64,000 bases of DNA, from positions 124,001-188,000 of the forward strand of contig NZ_WBYM01000005.1 of the NCBI RefSeq assembly GCF_013283365.1. The letters are read 5' to 3'. The notes below the pieces were generated by a model. That model saw only the letters and a list, made by a program, of their open reading frames with translations. It ran no database searches and was not told the origin of the DNA. Below, in pieces: positions 51,214-60,772 of the stretch. Every line of letters starts with the position of its first letter. The stretch's first letter is position 1. Position numbers and translations under genes: made by a program. The DNA comes from Marinobacterium sp. xm-d-530 (lineage in GTDB: Bacteria > Pseudomonadota > Gammaproteobacteria > Pseudomonadales > Balneatricaceae).

Positions 51214-51849
51214 TCATTGACCTCCCATCTCTTCTAGCTGATCCGCCTCTTTGCGAGCCTGTGTTTCAATATCTTCAGTCAAAGGCACAGCGACGGGAGA
51301 GGTTTGATTTAAAACGAAGGCTCTAGCAAAACCCCATATTTGCAGTACCAAACGAATAGAGAGCACAGAGAGCGCAATGGGGGCTAGTAACTTAGCGGGC
51401 CAAAGAGGCAAGCCTATATCGATCGTAGAATCCCTAGACCAAAGAGGCGCAGAGAAATCGAAACTGCGTTCAAAATGGGACCATGAACCCCAAATCAATA
51501 AAATAACTAACAGAAGGATAATGAGAGTCGTTAAGGCTTCTACGAACCACAAAACCCGACCTTTCAACTGATTAACCAGCATATCCATGCGTATATGGCC
51601 GCCATCACGTTGAGTGTATGCAATACCCATAAAGGCAATCAGAGGCATGAACTGTTCAATCCAGTCAATGTAACCCGGTATGGGCTGGCTAAACAGGTTA
51701 CGCCCTGCAACGGACACAACCGCTAGAATGATCAGACCCAACACGGTAAAACCGCCCAAAAGAGCCAACCCCGTCTCTAGTTTGTAAAGACGCTGGTCGA
51801 TTCGACTGAGCAGTGAGTTATCTGTTAAAACGGAAGCGCTACCAGACAT
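51214..51849 (-). CDS. dctQ: TRAP transporter small permease, DctQ-type
   Basis: 211 residues from the ATG at 51849 (GGAGAG 4-5 bases upstream; the frame stays open to 51879). Four membrane helices, with the family segment GYIDWIEQFMPLIAFMGIAYTQRDGGHIRMDML. It forms the membrane complex with dctM. An internal terminator separates it from dctP. Confidence 0.92.
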   Translation of the reverse strand: MSGSASVLTDNSLLSRIDQRLYKLETGLALLGGFTVLGLIILAVVSVAGRNLFSQPIPGYIDWIEQFMPLIAFMGIAYTQRDGGHIRMDMLVNQLKGRVLWFVEALTTLIILLLVILLIWGSWSHFERSFDFSAPLWSRDSTIDIGLPLWPAKLLAPIALSVLSIRLVLQIWGFARAFVLNQTSPVAVPLTEDIETQARKEADQLEEMGGQ

Positions 51850-51864
51850 ACTCTCTCCAACAAT

Positions 51865-51888
51865 AAAAAAAGGGGGCAAAAGCCCCCT
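51865..51888 (-). terminator. Intraoperonic terminator between dctP and dctQ
   Basis: AGGGGGC / GCCCCCT stem with an AAAA loop and seven T's on the minus strand, 13 bases past the dctP stop and 16 before the dctQ start. It probably lets the abundant binding protein be made in excess over the permease. Confidence 0.9.
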
Positions 51889-51900
51889 GCGAACCGCTAA

Positions 51901-52905
51901 TTACTTAGCTAATTCAGATTCAACAAGATCAAGCAACGCTTGACCATCAACACCTTTGGCTTGCATGTCAGCTAACCAAGCTTTTGCAGCAGGCGCCGCT
52001 ACGCGCTCACGGAAGGCAGCAAGAGCATCATCTGAGAAGCTAACTTGCTTGATGCCACGCTCTTCAAGCGTTGGCCACCAACGTGCCATCGTTTTATTCT
52101 CATAGAAGCTGATGTAGTGATCCAGTGACTCGTCAACAGAGCTGAGAAGCGCTTCACGGTGTTCTTCAGACAGATCCGCAAGTGCGTCTGAATTGACAAC
52201 AACAGGACAGTTTACTGATCCTGGGTTTAGGTTGGTCGTCCACCACTCACCCACTTCCACTGTACCGAATGACATGTGAGCGTGAGGAGCAAAAGAGGCT
52301 GCAGAGATGACACCGCTATCCAATGCCTGACGAACTTCAGAAGCCGACATAGAACTTGGAACCGCACCTACTTCACGCATCGCAGCACCGATACCACCTG
52401 TTGCACGCACGGCTAGGCCCTCAAAGTCTTTAAGCGTACTTGGCGCTTCGCCTTTACCAAGGATATTGTACTGCGGCAGTGGAGATGGCATTAGAAGCGT
52501 AGCATTCCAGCGATCTAGATCTTTCTTGGCGGCTGGATGGTTGTAGACAGCCATAGAGATGTCAGCCTCTTGGCGAAGCGAACTGACACCTAGGAATGGA
52601 AGTTCCATTACTGTAATTGATGGGTTTTTGTCTGGGTGGTAACCGGCACAGAACTGCGCCATTTCGAAAGCACCAATAGAGATACCATCAAGGTTCTCTT
52701 TGTTCTTGGATAGACCACCATAGGAAAGATTCAGTTTGAACTGACCATCGGTTTTCTGTTCAACCAACTCCGCCAGTTTTTCGACATGCTCAGTGAAGGC
52801 GCGGCGCTTACCCCAAAGACTGACATTCCATTCAGTCGCAAAGGCTTCAAGTGATAGCGTTGCACCCATTGTCAGGGCAATTGCAGTAACCAGTTTCTTT
52901 TGCAT
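51901..52905 (-). CDS. dctP: TRAP transporter substrate-binding protein, DctP-type
   Basis: 334 residues with a signal peptide (cleavage after about residue 23, SLEAFA). The periplasmic solute-binding fold is recognisable from WNVSLWGKRRAFTEHVEKLAE, the conserved arginine region LKDFEGLAVRATGGIGAAM and ALDSGVISAASFAPHAH. Substrate is not predictable; the N-terminus is unlike the classic C4-dicarboxylate DctP group, so a sugar acid or other carboxylate is possible. It begins the transporter message downstream of the dctD-like gene. Confidence 0.9.
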   Translation of the reverse strand: MQKKLVTAIALTMGATLSLEAFATEWNVSLWGKRRAFTEHVEKLAELVEQKTDGQFKLNLSYGGLSKNKENLDGISIGAFEMAQFCAGYHPDKNPSITVMELPFLGVSSLRQEADISMAVYNHPAAKKDLDRWNATLLMPSPLPQYNILGKGEAPSTLKDFEGLAVRATGGIGAAMREVGAVPSSMSASEVRQALDSGVISAASFAPHAHMSFGTVEVGEWWTTNLNPGSVNCPVVVNSDALADLSEEHREALLSSVDESLDHYISFYENKTMARWWPTLEERGIKQVSFSDDALAAFRERVAAPAAKAWLADMQAKGVDGQALLDLVESELAK

Positions 52906-52998
52906 TGTTTTCTCCGGTTTTGATTAAAAAATAACACGAAGAAGACATTAACCTAGTCACAAAAACAGCACTATGAAGAAAATTGCCAATGAAATGGA

Positions 52999-54348
52999 TT
53001 AAGCCTGCGGATTTCCGCCAGCACCAAGCACTTGGTCTTTGTCCAACCCCAACTTCACGATTTTTTCATTGAGTGTACGACGGCCGATCCCTAGCACCTC
53101 AGCCACCTCATCCATTCGACCCTCACAATCGCGCAACACTCTCTCGATCAACGCCCTTTCAAAATTGGCCAGTGCAGGCCTTAACTTGGTATTACTTTTC
53201 AAAGCGGGATCTTTGATATTTGCCGCATCGGCCACTGACTTCGTATTCTCACGAGAGATCAACACCCTTCGTTCAGCAAGATGCATCAACTCTCTGACAT
53301 TTCCAGGCCAAGAGTGGCTCATTAACCAGCTAATATCAGAACTGCTCAGGGGCTCCAGTTGCGAGTTATAGGCATCTGAAAACTTGGACGTAAAATATTG
53401 AAAAAGCATCGGAACATCTTCTAGATGTTCAGTCAGGGCTGGTAGATTAATGGTCAAACCATTTAAACGGTAAAGCAGATCTGACCTAAGGTTCGACTCA
53501 AGCTCGGTGTGGTGCAGATTTGTCGCAGAGAGTATTCGAATGTCGGCTGCTTCTGTTTTAGTACTGCCAAACTTTTGATAACCATTGTGCTCTATAAGAT
53601 GGAGTAACTGAGCCTGATGCAGCTGCGAGAGTTCCACAACCTCATCTAAGAAGAGAGTCCCCCCTTCAGCCAGTTCCACATAGCCCGGCTGATCACCATC
53701 ACCAAACATAAGCGCCGAAAACCTATCACTATCAATGACAGCACAATTGACTGAGATGAATGGCCCATCGGAACGATCAGAAAGTGAGTGAATAGCACGA
53801 GCAGCTAGCTCTTTACCGGTGCCTGTTTGACCCAACAACATGATTGGATTATCAGCCAAAGCATATTCATGTATCTGCTGTCGCAAATGAATCATCTGAT
53901 CGCTTTGTCCAAGTAAAATATTTTCGATTTTAGAGAGTTGTTCGACTTTGTCTTTGAGCTGTTTATTTTGCAGGGACAATTTAAATTGCTGTCCGGCATG
54001 GCGAGCTGCTAGCAATAGGCGCTTAGGGTCATAAGGCTTTTCAAGGAAGGTATAGGCGCCAGCTGACATAGCTTCAACAGCCATATCGATATCACCATGG
54101 GCAGAGACAAAAATAAAAGGTGGATTACTCTCCTCCCTGTCCAGTGCTAGGAAGGCATCCAAACCACTAACACCTGGCATTCTGACATCACTAATGACCA
54201 GATTAGGCTCAATCTGTTTAATGTCATGAAGAAGGTTTTGGGCATTACTGAGTTGTGTAACATGCCACCCAGAGCTCTTAAGCAGAAGTGCCAACGAGGC
54301 CCTTACATCCTCTTCATCATCGATAATCAACACTCTCATATCAGACAT
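52999..54348 (-). CDS. NtrC-family response regulator lacking the GAFTGA loop
   Basis: 449 residues: receiver (Asp54 in VISDVRMPG), AAA+ domain and a Fis-type helix-turn-helix (EVAEVLGIGRRTLNEKIVKLG). Walker A is LGQTGTGKELAARAI, Walker B is GGTLFLDEVVELS, and sensor II is SWPGNVREL. The segment that normally reads ELFGHEKGAFTGA is replaced by SALMFGDGDQPGYVELAEG, so the sigma-54-contacting GAFTGA is absent. It pairs with the kinase upstream and lies just before dctP, pointing to TRAP gene control, but possibly through sigma-70. Confidence 0.88.
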   Translation of the reverse strand: MSDMRVLIIDDEEDVRASLALLLKSSGWHVTQLSNAQNLLHDIKQIEPNLVISDVRMPGVSGLDAFLALDREESNPPFIFVSAHGDIDMAVEAMSAGAYTFLEKPYDPKRLLLAARHAGQQFKLSLQNKQLKDKVEQLSKIENILLGQSDQMIHLRQQIHEYALADNPIMLLGQTGTGKELAARAIHSLSDRSDGPFISVNCAVIDSDRFSALMFGDGDQPGYVELAEGGTLFLDEVVELSQLHQAQLLHLIEHNGYQKFGSTKTEAADIRILSATNLHHTELESNLRSDLLYRLNGLTINLPALTEHLEDVPMLFQYFTSKFSDAYNSQLEPLSSSDISWLMSHSWPGNVRELMHLAERRVLISRENTKSVADAANIKDPALKSNTKLRPALANFERALIERVLRDCEGRMDEVAEVLGIGRRTLNEKIVKLGLDKDQVLGAGGNPQA

Positions 54349-54359
54349 TCGACAGATTC

Positions 54360-56111
54360 CTATGCTTTTTGTGGCAATTCGACAAAAAATTCCGCACCAC
54401 CCGATTTCGACTCATTAGCCCAAATCTTGCCATGGTGTTCGGAAACAATGGCTGCACTAATTGCCAACCCCAATCCCAGTCCATTACCTTTTGTAGCCGT
54501 AGTATAGAATGCTTCGAACAGTACTTTAGGGTCTTTACCGCCAAATCCCAAGCCATTATCCGACACTCTTAACTGCCAATTCTCACCCATCATCACCAGT
54601 TCTATTTCGATAGTAGGCTGATCGACACTCGACATTGCACGGCAGGCATTTGTGATTAAATTTATAACGACCTGTTCAAGACGCTGGCTGCGCCCCTCTT
54701 CTATCACCGCCCTCTGCGGTAACTTCAGCTCAACTCTAGCCTCTAATTTATTAATCACATTTTGGGTGAGTTGTAGAGCACTGGAAATGACCTTAACCAG
54801 ATCAACCTCTACTGCTGGTGTAGTATCTGGACGTGAGAAGTTACGTAGCTCATCTGTCGTCGATTGCATACGATCCGATACGGCGTGTAATTGAGAAATT
54901 AACACCTTATCGGTATCACTCCTAGCATTGATTTCAGCTGCAACCAGGTAGTTTTTTAGCATAGAGAGCGGTTGACCGAGTTCATGTATTACAGATGCTG
55001 AAAGCTGACCCAACGCAGCCATTCGTCCCGTCTGAATCAATCGAGATTGAGCTCTAGCTAATGCAGTTTGCGCTTGTTTACGCTCATTGATTTCTGACTC
55101 TAAAAGATTATTCACACTAACCAACTCGTTTCGTGTCTGCTCACTGAGGAATAACTGTTGTCGAACACGCTTGGTTCGAAATGCTAGGAAGAGCGATATT
55201 AGACTCAAAGCAACACTGGTCACGATAAAAGCAGCAAGCGTTGCTTGTGATTGAGCCAAAGCCGTTGGCCTGAGTGTATGCAAAGTCCAACCCGTTTGCT
55301 CTAGTGGATAAGAGAGATGTATCCACTCTCTTTCATTGATCTGAGCAAAGCCGTCAGAGAACAGAGCCGGTAGTGAAGTAATCTCTCGGTCAGCAAACTG
55401 ACGTTTCATTTTAATCAACTGCAATTGTGAACTTGATAATGAAGAGACCGATTTATAGAGCCAGCTAGTATCACTGGTCAAAATAACAACATCATCCTCG
55501 GTGGTAATAAACCCTTCCAAAAACTCTCCGTTCCAAAGCGTTTCAAAATCAGAAACACCCACCTTAGCAGTCACTACACCAACGACGTGACCACCCTCCT
55601 CTATTGGTAGGGATAAGAAGTATCCTGGGTTACCTGTCGTGACTCCGATAGCAAAAAAAGTACCCATATTGCCTGCAATCGCTTCGGAAAAGTAAGGGCG
55701 AAAACCATAGTTTTGCCCTACAAAGCTTCCCACCTTATCAAAGTTTGAAGCTGCTACTGTTTGACCATTAACATCCATTAAATAGAGTGTTTCTAGCTCA
55801 GCTTTTTCGGCTAACTGCTTGAGCCATCGACTGACCGATTCAGTGTCACTGCTTTTCATGGCATCACGTGAGCGCTGATCTATAGAGACCGCAAACACCA
55901 GTGGGGAGTGCTGGCCTAGAATGTGCTCAAGATTTGAAGCACTCTGTTGACCCGCCGCTATCGCTCTCTCTGTTTCAATGTCTAAGTAAAATCTATAGGC
56001 AAGTTCAAAACTGATCAGTGCAGACATCAACGCACTAAACAGCACAACAGCCACCTTAGTTCTTGAAGAACGATTTCGAATTTCTCGTGTCACTATCTTA
56101 TACCAACCCAA
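54360..56111 (-). CDS. DctB-type membrane sensor histidine kinase
   Basis: 583 residues. It has an N-terminal helix (about 20-40), a periplasmic Cache sensor (about 45-285, with DVNGQTVAASNFDKVGSFVGQ), a second helix (about 292-312), a coiled coil, then HisKA with His376 in SASVIHELGQPLSMLKNYL. The ATPase has LEQVVINLITNACRAM, DNGLGFGG and GLGLGLAIS. This architecture matches DctB and senses a transported carboxylate in relatives. Stop and regulator start are 11 bases apart. Confidence 0.92.
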   Translation of the reverse strand: MGWYKIVTREIRNRSSRTKVAVVLFSALMSALISFELAYRFYLDIETERAIAAGQQSASNLEHILGQHSPLVFAVSIDQRSRDAMKSSDTESVSRWLKQLAEKAELETLYLMDVNGQTVAASNFDKVGSFVGQNYGFRPYFSEAIAGNMGTFFAIGVTTGNPGYFLSLPIEEGGHVVGVVTAKVGVSDFETLWNGEFLEGFITTEDDVVILTSDTSWLYKSVSSLSSSQLQLIKMKRQFADREITSLPALFSDGFAQINEREWIHLSYPLEQTGWTLHTLRPTALAQSQATLAAFIVTSVALSLISLFLAFRTKRVRQQLFLSEQTRNELVSVNNLLESEINERKQAQTALARAQSRLIQTGRMAALGQLSASVIHELGQPLSMLKNYLVAAEINARSDTDKVLISQLHAVSDRMQSTTDELRNFSRPDTTPAVEVDLVKVISSALQLTQNVINKLEARVELKLPQRAVIEEGRSQRLEQVVINLITNACRAMSSVDQPTIEIELVMMGENWQLRVSDNGLGFGGKDPKVLFEAFYTTATKGNGLGLGLAISAAIVSEHHGKIWANESKSGGAEFFVELPQKA

Positions 56112-56116
56112 GCACT

Positions 56117-56407
56117 TCAGGCTTTCACGTAACGAAATCGAACAACAACGCCAATCACTCCAATCAGAGTCAAAAGACCTGAGCCGGTCATTAAGGTCTC
56201 TGCTAGGCGAGTTTCAGTGAGTTGTTCTGACAACATGGAGATTGGCAGAACTTGAAAGGCTAGCAACACCCATAAGTAAACATCATTGGCCAGCTTCAGT
56301 GGCGTTTCGCAGGATGGGCAGTCGAACGCCGTTAGGTAAGATTGGCGCTTTCGGGAGTATTCCGGCCCTCTAAGGGACGTTTGACAGACAGGACAACGGC
56401 GATTCAT
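56117..56407 (-). CDS. Small zinc-ribbon membrane protein
   Basis: 96 residues with two CxxC pairs (Cys5/Cys8 and Cys30/Cys33) making a zinc ribbon at the N-terminus, followed by two membrane helices (about 43-60 and 70-90). I do not recognise a named family. It lies between the kinase gene and the YitT-like gene in the same direction, with 5- and 8-base gaps, which supports it as a translated gene. Confidence 0.8.
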   Translation of the reverse strand: MNRRCPVCQTSLRGPEYSRKRQSYLTAFDCPSCETPLKLANDVYLWVLLAFQVLPISMLSEQLTETRLAETLMTGSGLLTLIGVIGVVVRFRYVKA

Positions 56408-56415
56408 TATGACTC

Positions 56416-57030
56416 CTAGAAACCTGTATAGCGGCCCGGTTTATGATTGGTGGTCAGGACGAAATTCAATACGATGGCGCCGAGTACAGAGACGGTCAAA
56501 AGCCATGGGGTGACTAACCACAAACCAGCAATCACGATCAGTGAATCCAGCACCATCTGTAATTTGCCAGCACGAATACCGTAGCGTTCTTGAATGAAGA
56601 GCACGAGAACATTCAATCCACCCAAACTCGCTTGATGTCTGAAGACAATTAGAAGACCAATCCCAATAAGGAGGCCACCACCGATACTGGCAAACAGAGG
56701 ATCGATTCCCTCTATGACCAACCAGTTTGGAATCAGTTCTGTCAGTAAGGAGACCAGTGCAACAGATAGCATGGTTTTTAAGGTGAAAACCCACCCCATC
56801 TGAGCGATAGCCAGCAGGTAAAATGGCAAGTTGGTTAGGAACAGGGTCAACCCAAAATTAAAACCGGTTGAGTAGTGAATTAAGATTGCTAACCCCGTGG
56901 TTCCCCCTGTTAATAAGCCCGCCTCTTTAAGAAAAAGAACACCCATAGCTACAGCAAGGGTACCCGTCACTATGGCTTGCAGATCTTCAAACAGTGTGTG
57001 CTTGGTCGGTTCTAATTTGAGTTTTTCCAA
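56416..57030 (-). CDS. YitT-family (DUF161) membrane protein
   Basis: About 204 residues. No ATG fits: the frame opens with TTG at 57057, and a TTG at 57030 has AGGGA at good spacing, so I use that. Five to six membrane helices; FLKEAGLLTGGTTGLAILIHY, GGGLLIGIGLLIVFRHQASLGG and GKLQMVLDSLIVIAG match the YitT group. No established role; some relatives are linked to metabolite export or biofilm traits. Confidence 0.85.
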   Translation of the reverse strand: MEKLKLEPTKHTLFEDLQAIVTGTLAVAMGVLFLKEAGLLTGGTTGLAILIHYSTGFNFGLTLFLTNLPFYLLAIAQMGWVFTLKTMLSVALVSLLTELIPNWLVIEGIDPLFASIGGGLLIGIGLLIVFRHQASLGGLNVLVLFIQERYGIRAGKLQMVLDSLIVIAGLWLVTPWLLTVSVLGAIVLNFVLTTNHKPGRYTGF

Positions 57031-57114
57031 GGTTTCATCCCTATAACTAAGGCACAATCGCCACCGGATCGTTTAATTCGTAGCGACGATTGTACCTTAG
57101 GAATGGGTTGAGAG

Positions 57115-60100
57115 TTACTGGGTATACTGATCGATGAAACGCCAAGTTTCATCGAGTATCGTCTTAAGTTCATCGATTAATAGATCAACATCTCCAAGAC
57201 TTGGTGAGTTGTATACATCCATCAACGCTTTAGCCTGGTGACTGATTGCTGGCAAACTCAACACAGCTGACGCCCCTTTTAACTTGTGTGCTAACTGTTC
57301 AGCTGCAACTGGGTCCAGTGTTTTTAGCTGTTCATCAACCGATTGATATTCCGATTTAAACCTAACCAAATAGCTCTTCAGTTTGGACTCTGTTTTCCAG
57401 TATGAGAGTGCCTGCTCTCGATTGAAAAATTCGGAATCAAACTCTTCAGCATCCTTTGATTGTTCTGTAGAGATGTTTGCAGCCTCTTGTCTGAGGCCTG
57501 CATTATCAGTAGTTTGCTGGAGTACATCATTACGGTCTGGAGTCGAGTGATTTTTTAGACGAAGCTCAAAATCCTCTATTAAAAGCTCATCGACCTTGGT
57601 TACAGTTGATACCCATTTATTGATGACTTCGATCGACCTATCAATATCAAAAGGTTTGGCGATAAAGTCGTTCATTCCGGACTCCAGAGCTGCCTGCTTA
57701 TGCTGTTCAAAAGCGCCCGCAGTCAAAGCAACAATTGGAATATCCAGTTTCAACTCTTTGCGTATCGTCTCTGTTGCTTGATAACCATCCATGGTGGGCA
57801 TCTGCACATCCATTAAGATAAGATCGACCTCAGAAGCATGATTTTTCAGCCAATTTACCGCCTCTTGCCCATCATTTAGGGTAATAACACTCGCCCCTTC
57901 TGATTCAAACGAGAGAACCGCCACCTCACGGTTAAACTCATTATCGTCTACCACCAACAGTCGTATGTCCTGCAATGAGTGGGCCGCATGATCTTTGTAT
58001 TGAATCGCGTTCGGTTGAATTGTTTTTTGATAGGCATCGTACAGATCTGATGCTGTGATCGGTTTTTCGAGAATAAGATCCACGTATTGACTGTCAGATG
58101 AGCTTTTAACTTGATCCATTCCGTAAGCAGTCACCATGACGATGATCGGCGTTTTATCGCTAGGCAAATGAGTTTTCAACTGCTTCGCAACCGTTAATCC
58201 ATCCACATCCGGCATATCCCAATCTAACAGGATGATATCTTTAATTTCTGATCCCTTGATCACTTTATCAATGACCATAGCGCCACCATTGACCACTTCA
58301 GAGCGCCAACCAATCGAGTCGACAATGGATCGAATCGCTTCACGCGCCACCTCATGATCGTCTGCGATTAATACATCCAGTGAGCTGCTCTGGTGTCTAA
58401 CGGACGCATCACCTAAAGGCATGGTTAGCATAAATGAGAAAGTACTGCCCTTACCCTGCTGACTCTCAACTTTCAGTGTAGATCCCATCAAGTTAAGGAG
58501 TGATTGACTGATTGAGAGTCCTAAACCACTCCCCCCAAATTTTGAATGGGTGCTTGCTTCGCCCTGTTCGAAGGCTTCAAATATCAGATTTAAATTCTCT
58601 TCGGCTATGCCAATACCACTGTCTTTGACCGAGAAAAGCAGCTCAACAGAATCGGCCGTTTTACTGAGCGTAATGATCTCTAATTTGACGTAGCCCGACT
58701 CAGTAAACTTAATCGCATTGCCGATAAGATTAACCAAGACCTGTTGAATGCGAACTTCATCACCCACTACCTGATTTTCCAGATGGGTGGCATTGTTAAT
58801 CACCAACTCAACCTGCGGTTTATTCAGTGCAGCGCTGTGCATGATCGCTGATAGGTTGTTGACCAATTTTTCTAAATCAAAAGTAATGGGCGATAAATCC
58901 AGCTTGTGAACACCCAGTTTTGAGTAGTCCAAAATGTCATTAATCACCGCAAGTAGGGATTGTCCTGCGGCGATTAATCGAGCACCAATATGTTCAGCAT
59001 CTAACTGACTGCCTTTGCGCTGCAGCATCTGTGACATGGCAATGATTGAGTTCAGAGGGGTACGAATTTCGTGACTCATATTGGTTAAAAATTCACTTTT
59101 AACCGCGGCGAGCCTTTCCGCCTCTTGTGAACGACTGATCAGCTCTTCGTTCGTTGCAGCCAATTCCATTGTGCGCTGTTCTACCGCTTGCTCTAGCTCT
59201 TCTCGATAGGCTTGAGCTTGGCTTTCCAGTTCATACTCTGTCGTCAAATCACGCAGGTTACCGACAAAATAGGGTTTCTCACCAATCCAGACCTGAGTCA
59301 CGGCAATTTCGACTGGGAAGGTCTGACCCTCTTTTGTCAGTGCAAAACTTTTTCGCGAGCTTTCGACTACATGTTTAACGCCGGTTCTTTTATAGCTGTC
59401 TAAATAGCCATCGTGATGTGACCTCATAGGATCCGGCATCAGCATTTTGACGTTTTGATTGAGCACTTCTGAGTGTGTATAGCCAAAGAGTTTCTCGGCC
59501 GCCTGGTTAAACTCAACAATCAGACCTTTATCGGTGATCAAAATGGTCGGGATCAGTGAGTTACTGATGATCTTTTCACGTATCGCAGACTCATTTTTTA
59601 AAGTATTTTCTGCAATCAACTCTTTAACGGCCGCACGGCTCCATAACAGGCTTAATAACGCCAAGGTTAGTCCAACGCCAATGGGAATGGGTTGAAGCAA
59701 CTCCATTTGTACCAGCTTCGGAAGATTGAGGGGCTCAAACTCGGAGATAAGATAGAGTGATCGGGGCGATTCAACGACAAGACTTCCGATAGAACGAGGG
59801 TATTGAAGCCTTACCACTGAGGCTTCCTCTATTTTATTGACCTGGTTATCGTTAGTGGCTTTGAGTGAGTACCAGATCGCCTGGTGAGTATCGGCAAAAC
59901 TGCTTTGCCCGCCGAGTTGGCGACTCCAATTAAATTGACCTGTCTCATCAAAGATCCAGTAGCCCTCATCATCAATCAACTCAATAATCCCTGGAAGCGT
60001 TGCTGCCACATCCATCTCATGAAGAATGTTATCGGCTAGATAGTTCAGTATTAGTACACCCACCAGATCGCCAGCATCGTTTATCAGTTTGTGACTTAAA

Positions 60101-60642
60101 CGAATCATCGGTTTATGGGGCTGTTCTATCTGACCATTCTCAACATTCAAGTCAAGCTGTGATGCATAACTCTCATTCGGACCTAGGTTTAACGCTTCGA
60201 AAAAATAGTAACGGTTGGATTTGTCTTGCAGAAGTTCAGTGGGAGTGATGACAGCCTCGCCTGAAGAGTAGTTCACTCGAACGGTTTCATACCCAAGATT
60301 TGAGAGGATTCGAACCTGATCGTAACGTCGACTGACCGTTGAAAGAAGCGCGAAGTAGTTTTCAACACCTTGTCTAGCCTCTTCGCTGGGGTTATTGGTG
60401 TACTCTATGATCTCTTTGGAGTTGATCAACGTCTCTAAATCTTGTGATAGAAAATCAAGATCCTCTTGGATAACGACCCCAACGGATTCAAGCAGGTCAT
60501 CAGTAACTTGACGTTCACTGTCGTAACGCGCTGTCTCAGTCTCAATAATCGTGTAACTGTATAGCCCTATTGGAACTAACAGAACAATTAATAATCGTAA
60601 AAAGACATTGATGAATAGATTGCTACCAAGAGAGAACTGCAT
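57115..60642 (-). CDS. BarA-like hybrid histidine kinase with two receivers and HPt domain
   Basis: 1175 residues. It has a membrane helix (about 8-28), a double-Cache-like periplasmic sensor (about 45-310), a second helix (about 318-340), PAS (about 350-475, with LIVEFNQAAEKLFGY), and HisKA with His524 in LTNMSHEIRTPLNSII. The ATPase has LVNLIGNAIKFTESG and GSGLGLSISQSL. Two receivers follow (LLDWDMPDVDG, LMDVQMPTMDG), then an HPt with His1119 in EQLAHKLKGASAVLSL. This full phosphorelay in one chain needs only an output regulator, which is not in the window. Single gene; ligand unknown. Confidence 0.92.
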   Translation of the reverse strand: MQFSLGSNLFINVFLRLLIVLLVPIGLYSYTIIETETARYDSERQVTDDLLESVGVVIQEDLDFLSQDLETLINSKEIIEYTNNPSEEARQGVENYFALLSTVSRRYDQVRILSNLGYETVRVNYSSGEAVITPTELLQDKSNRYYFFEALNLGPNESYASQLDLNVENGQIEQPHKPMIRLSHKLINDAGDLVGVLILNYLADNILHEMDVAATLPGIIELIDDEGYWIFDETGQFNWSRQLGGQSSFADTHQAIWYSLKATNDNQVNKIEEASVVRLQYPRSIGSLVVESPRSLYLISEFEPLNLPKLVQMELLQPIPIGVGLTLALLSLLWSRAAVKELIAENTLKNESAIREKIISNSLIPTILITDKGLIVEFNQAAEKLFGYTHSEVLNQNVKMLMPDPMRSHHDGYLDSYKRTGVKHVVESSRKSFALTKEGQTFPVEIAVTQVWIGEKPYFVGNLRDLTTEYELESQAQAYREELEQAVEQRTMELAATNEELISRSQEAERLAAVKSEFLTNMSHEIRTPLNSIIAMSQMLQRKGSQLDAEHIGARLIAAGQSLLAVINDILDYSKLGVHKLDLSPITFDLEKLVNNLSAIMHSAALNKPQVELVINNATHLENQVVGDEVRIQQVLVNLIGNAIKFTESGYVKLEIITLSKTADSVELLFSVKDSGIGIAEENLNLIFEAFEQGEASTHSKFGGSGLGLSISQSLLNLMGSTLKVESQQGKGSTFSFMLTMPLGDASVRHQSSSLDVLIADDHEVAREAIRSIVDSIGWRSEVVNGGAMVIDKVIKGSEIKDIILLDWDMPDVDGLTVAKQLKTHLPSDKTPIIVMVTAYGMDQVKSSSDSQYVDLILEKPITASDLYDAYQKTIQPNAIQYKDHAAHSLQDIRLLVVDDNEFNREVAVLSFESEGASVITLNDGQEAVNWLKNHASEVDLILMDVQMPTMDGYQATETIRKELKLDIPIVALTAGAFEQHKQAALESGMNDFIAKPFDIDRSIEVINKWVSTVTKVDELLIEDFELRLKNHSTPDRNDVLQQTTDNAGLRQEAANISTEQSKDAEEFDSEFFNREQALSYWKTESKLKSYLVRFKSEYQSVDEQLKTLDPVAAEQLAHKLKGASAVLSLPAISHQAKALMDVYNSPSLGDVDLLIDELKTILDETWRFIDQYTQ

Positions 60643-60772
60643 TTATAACTTCCGATAGAAAAGGGATTTGTCCTCATTTAAGAGTAGTCCATTTCTGGCA
60701 TAATGAAACCAATGTTTTGGTTTTTTTCTTTCTACTTTGTAGCCTTTTCGGTTTAGAGATAAGCTCATTAAG

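Noticed and set aside
52906-52998. Sigma-54 promoter before dctP
   Set aside because: Only a TTGGCA-like -24 element; the GC at -12 is missing, and the adjacent regulator lacks GAFTGA.
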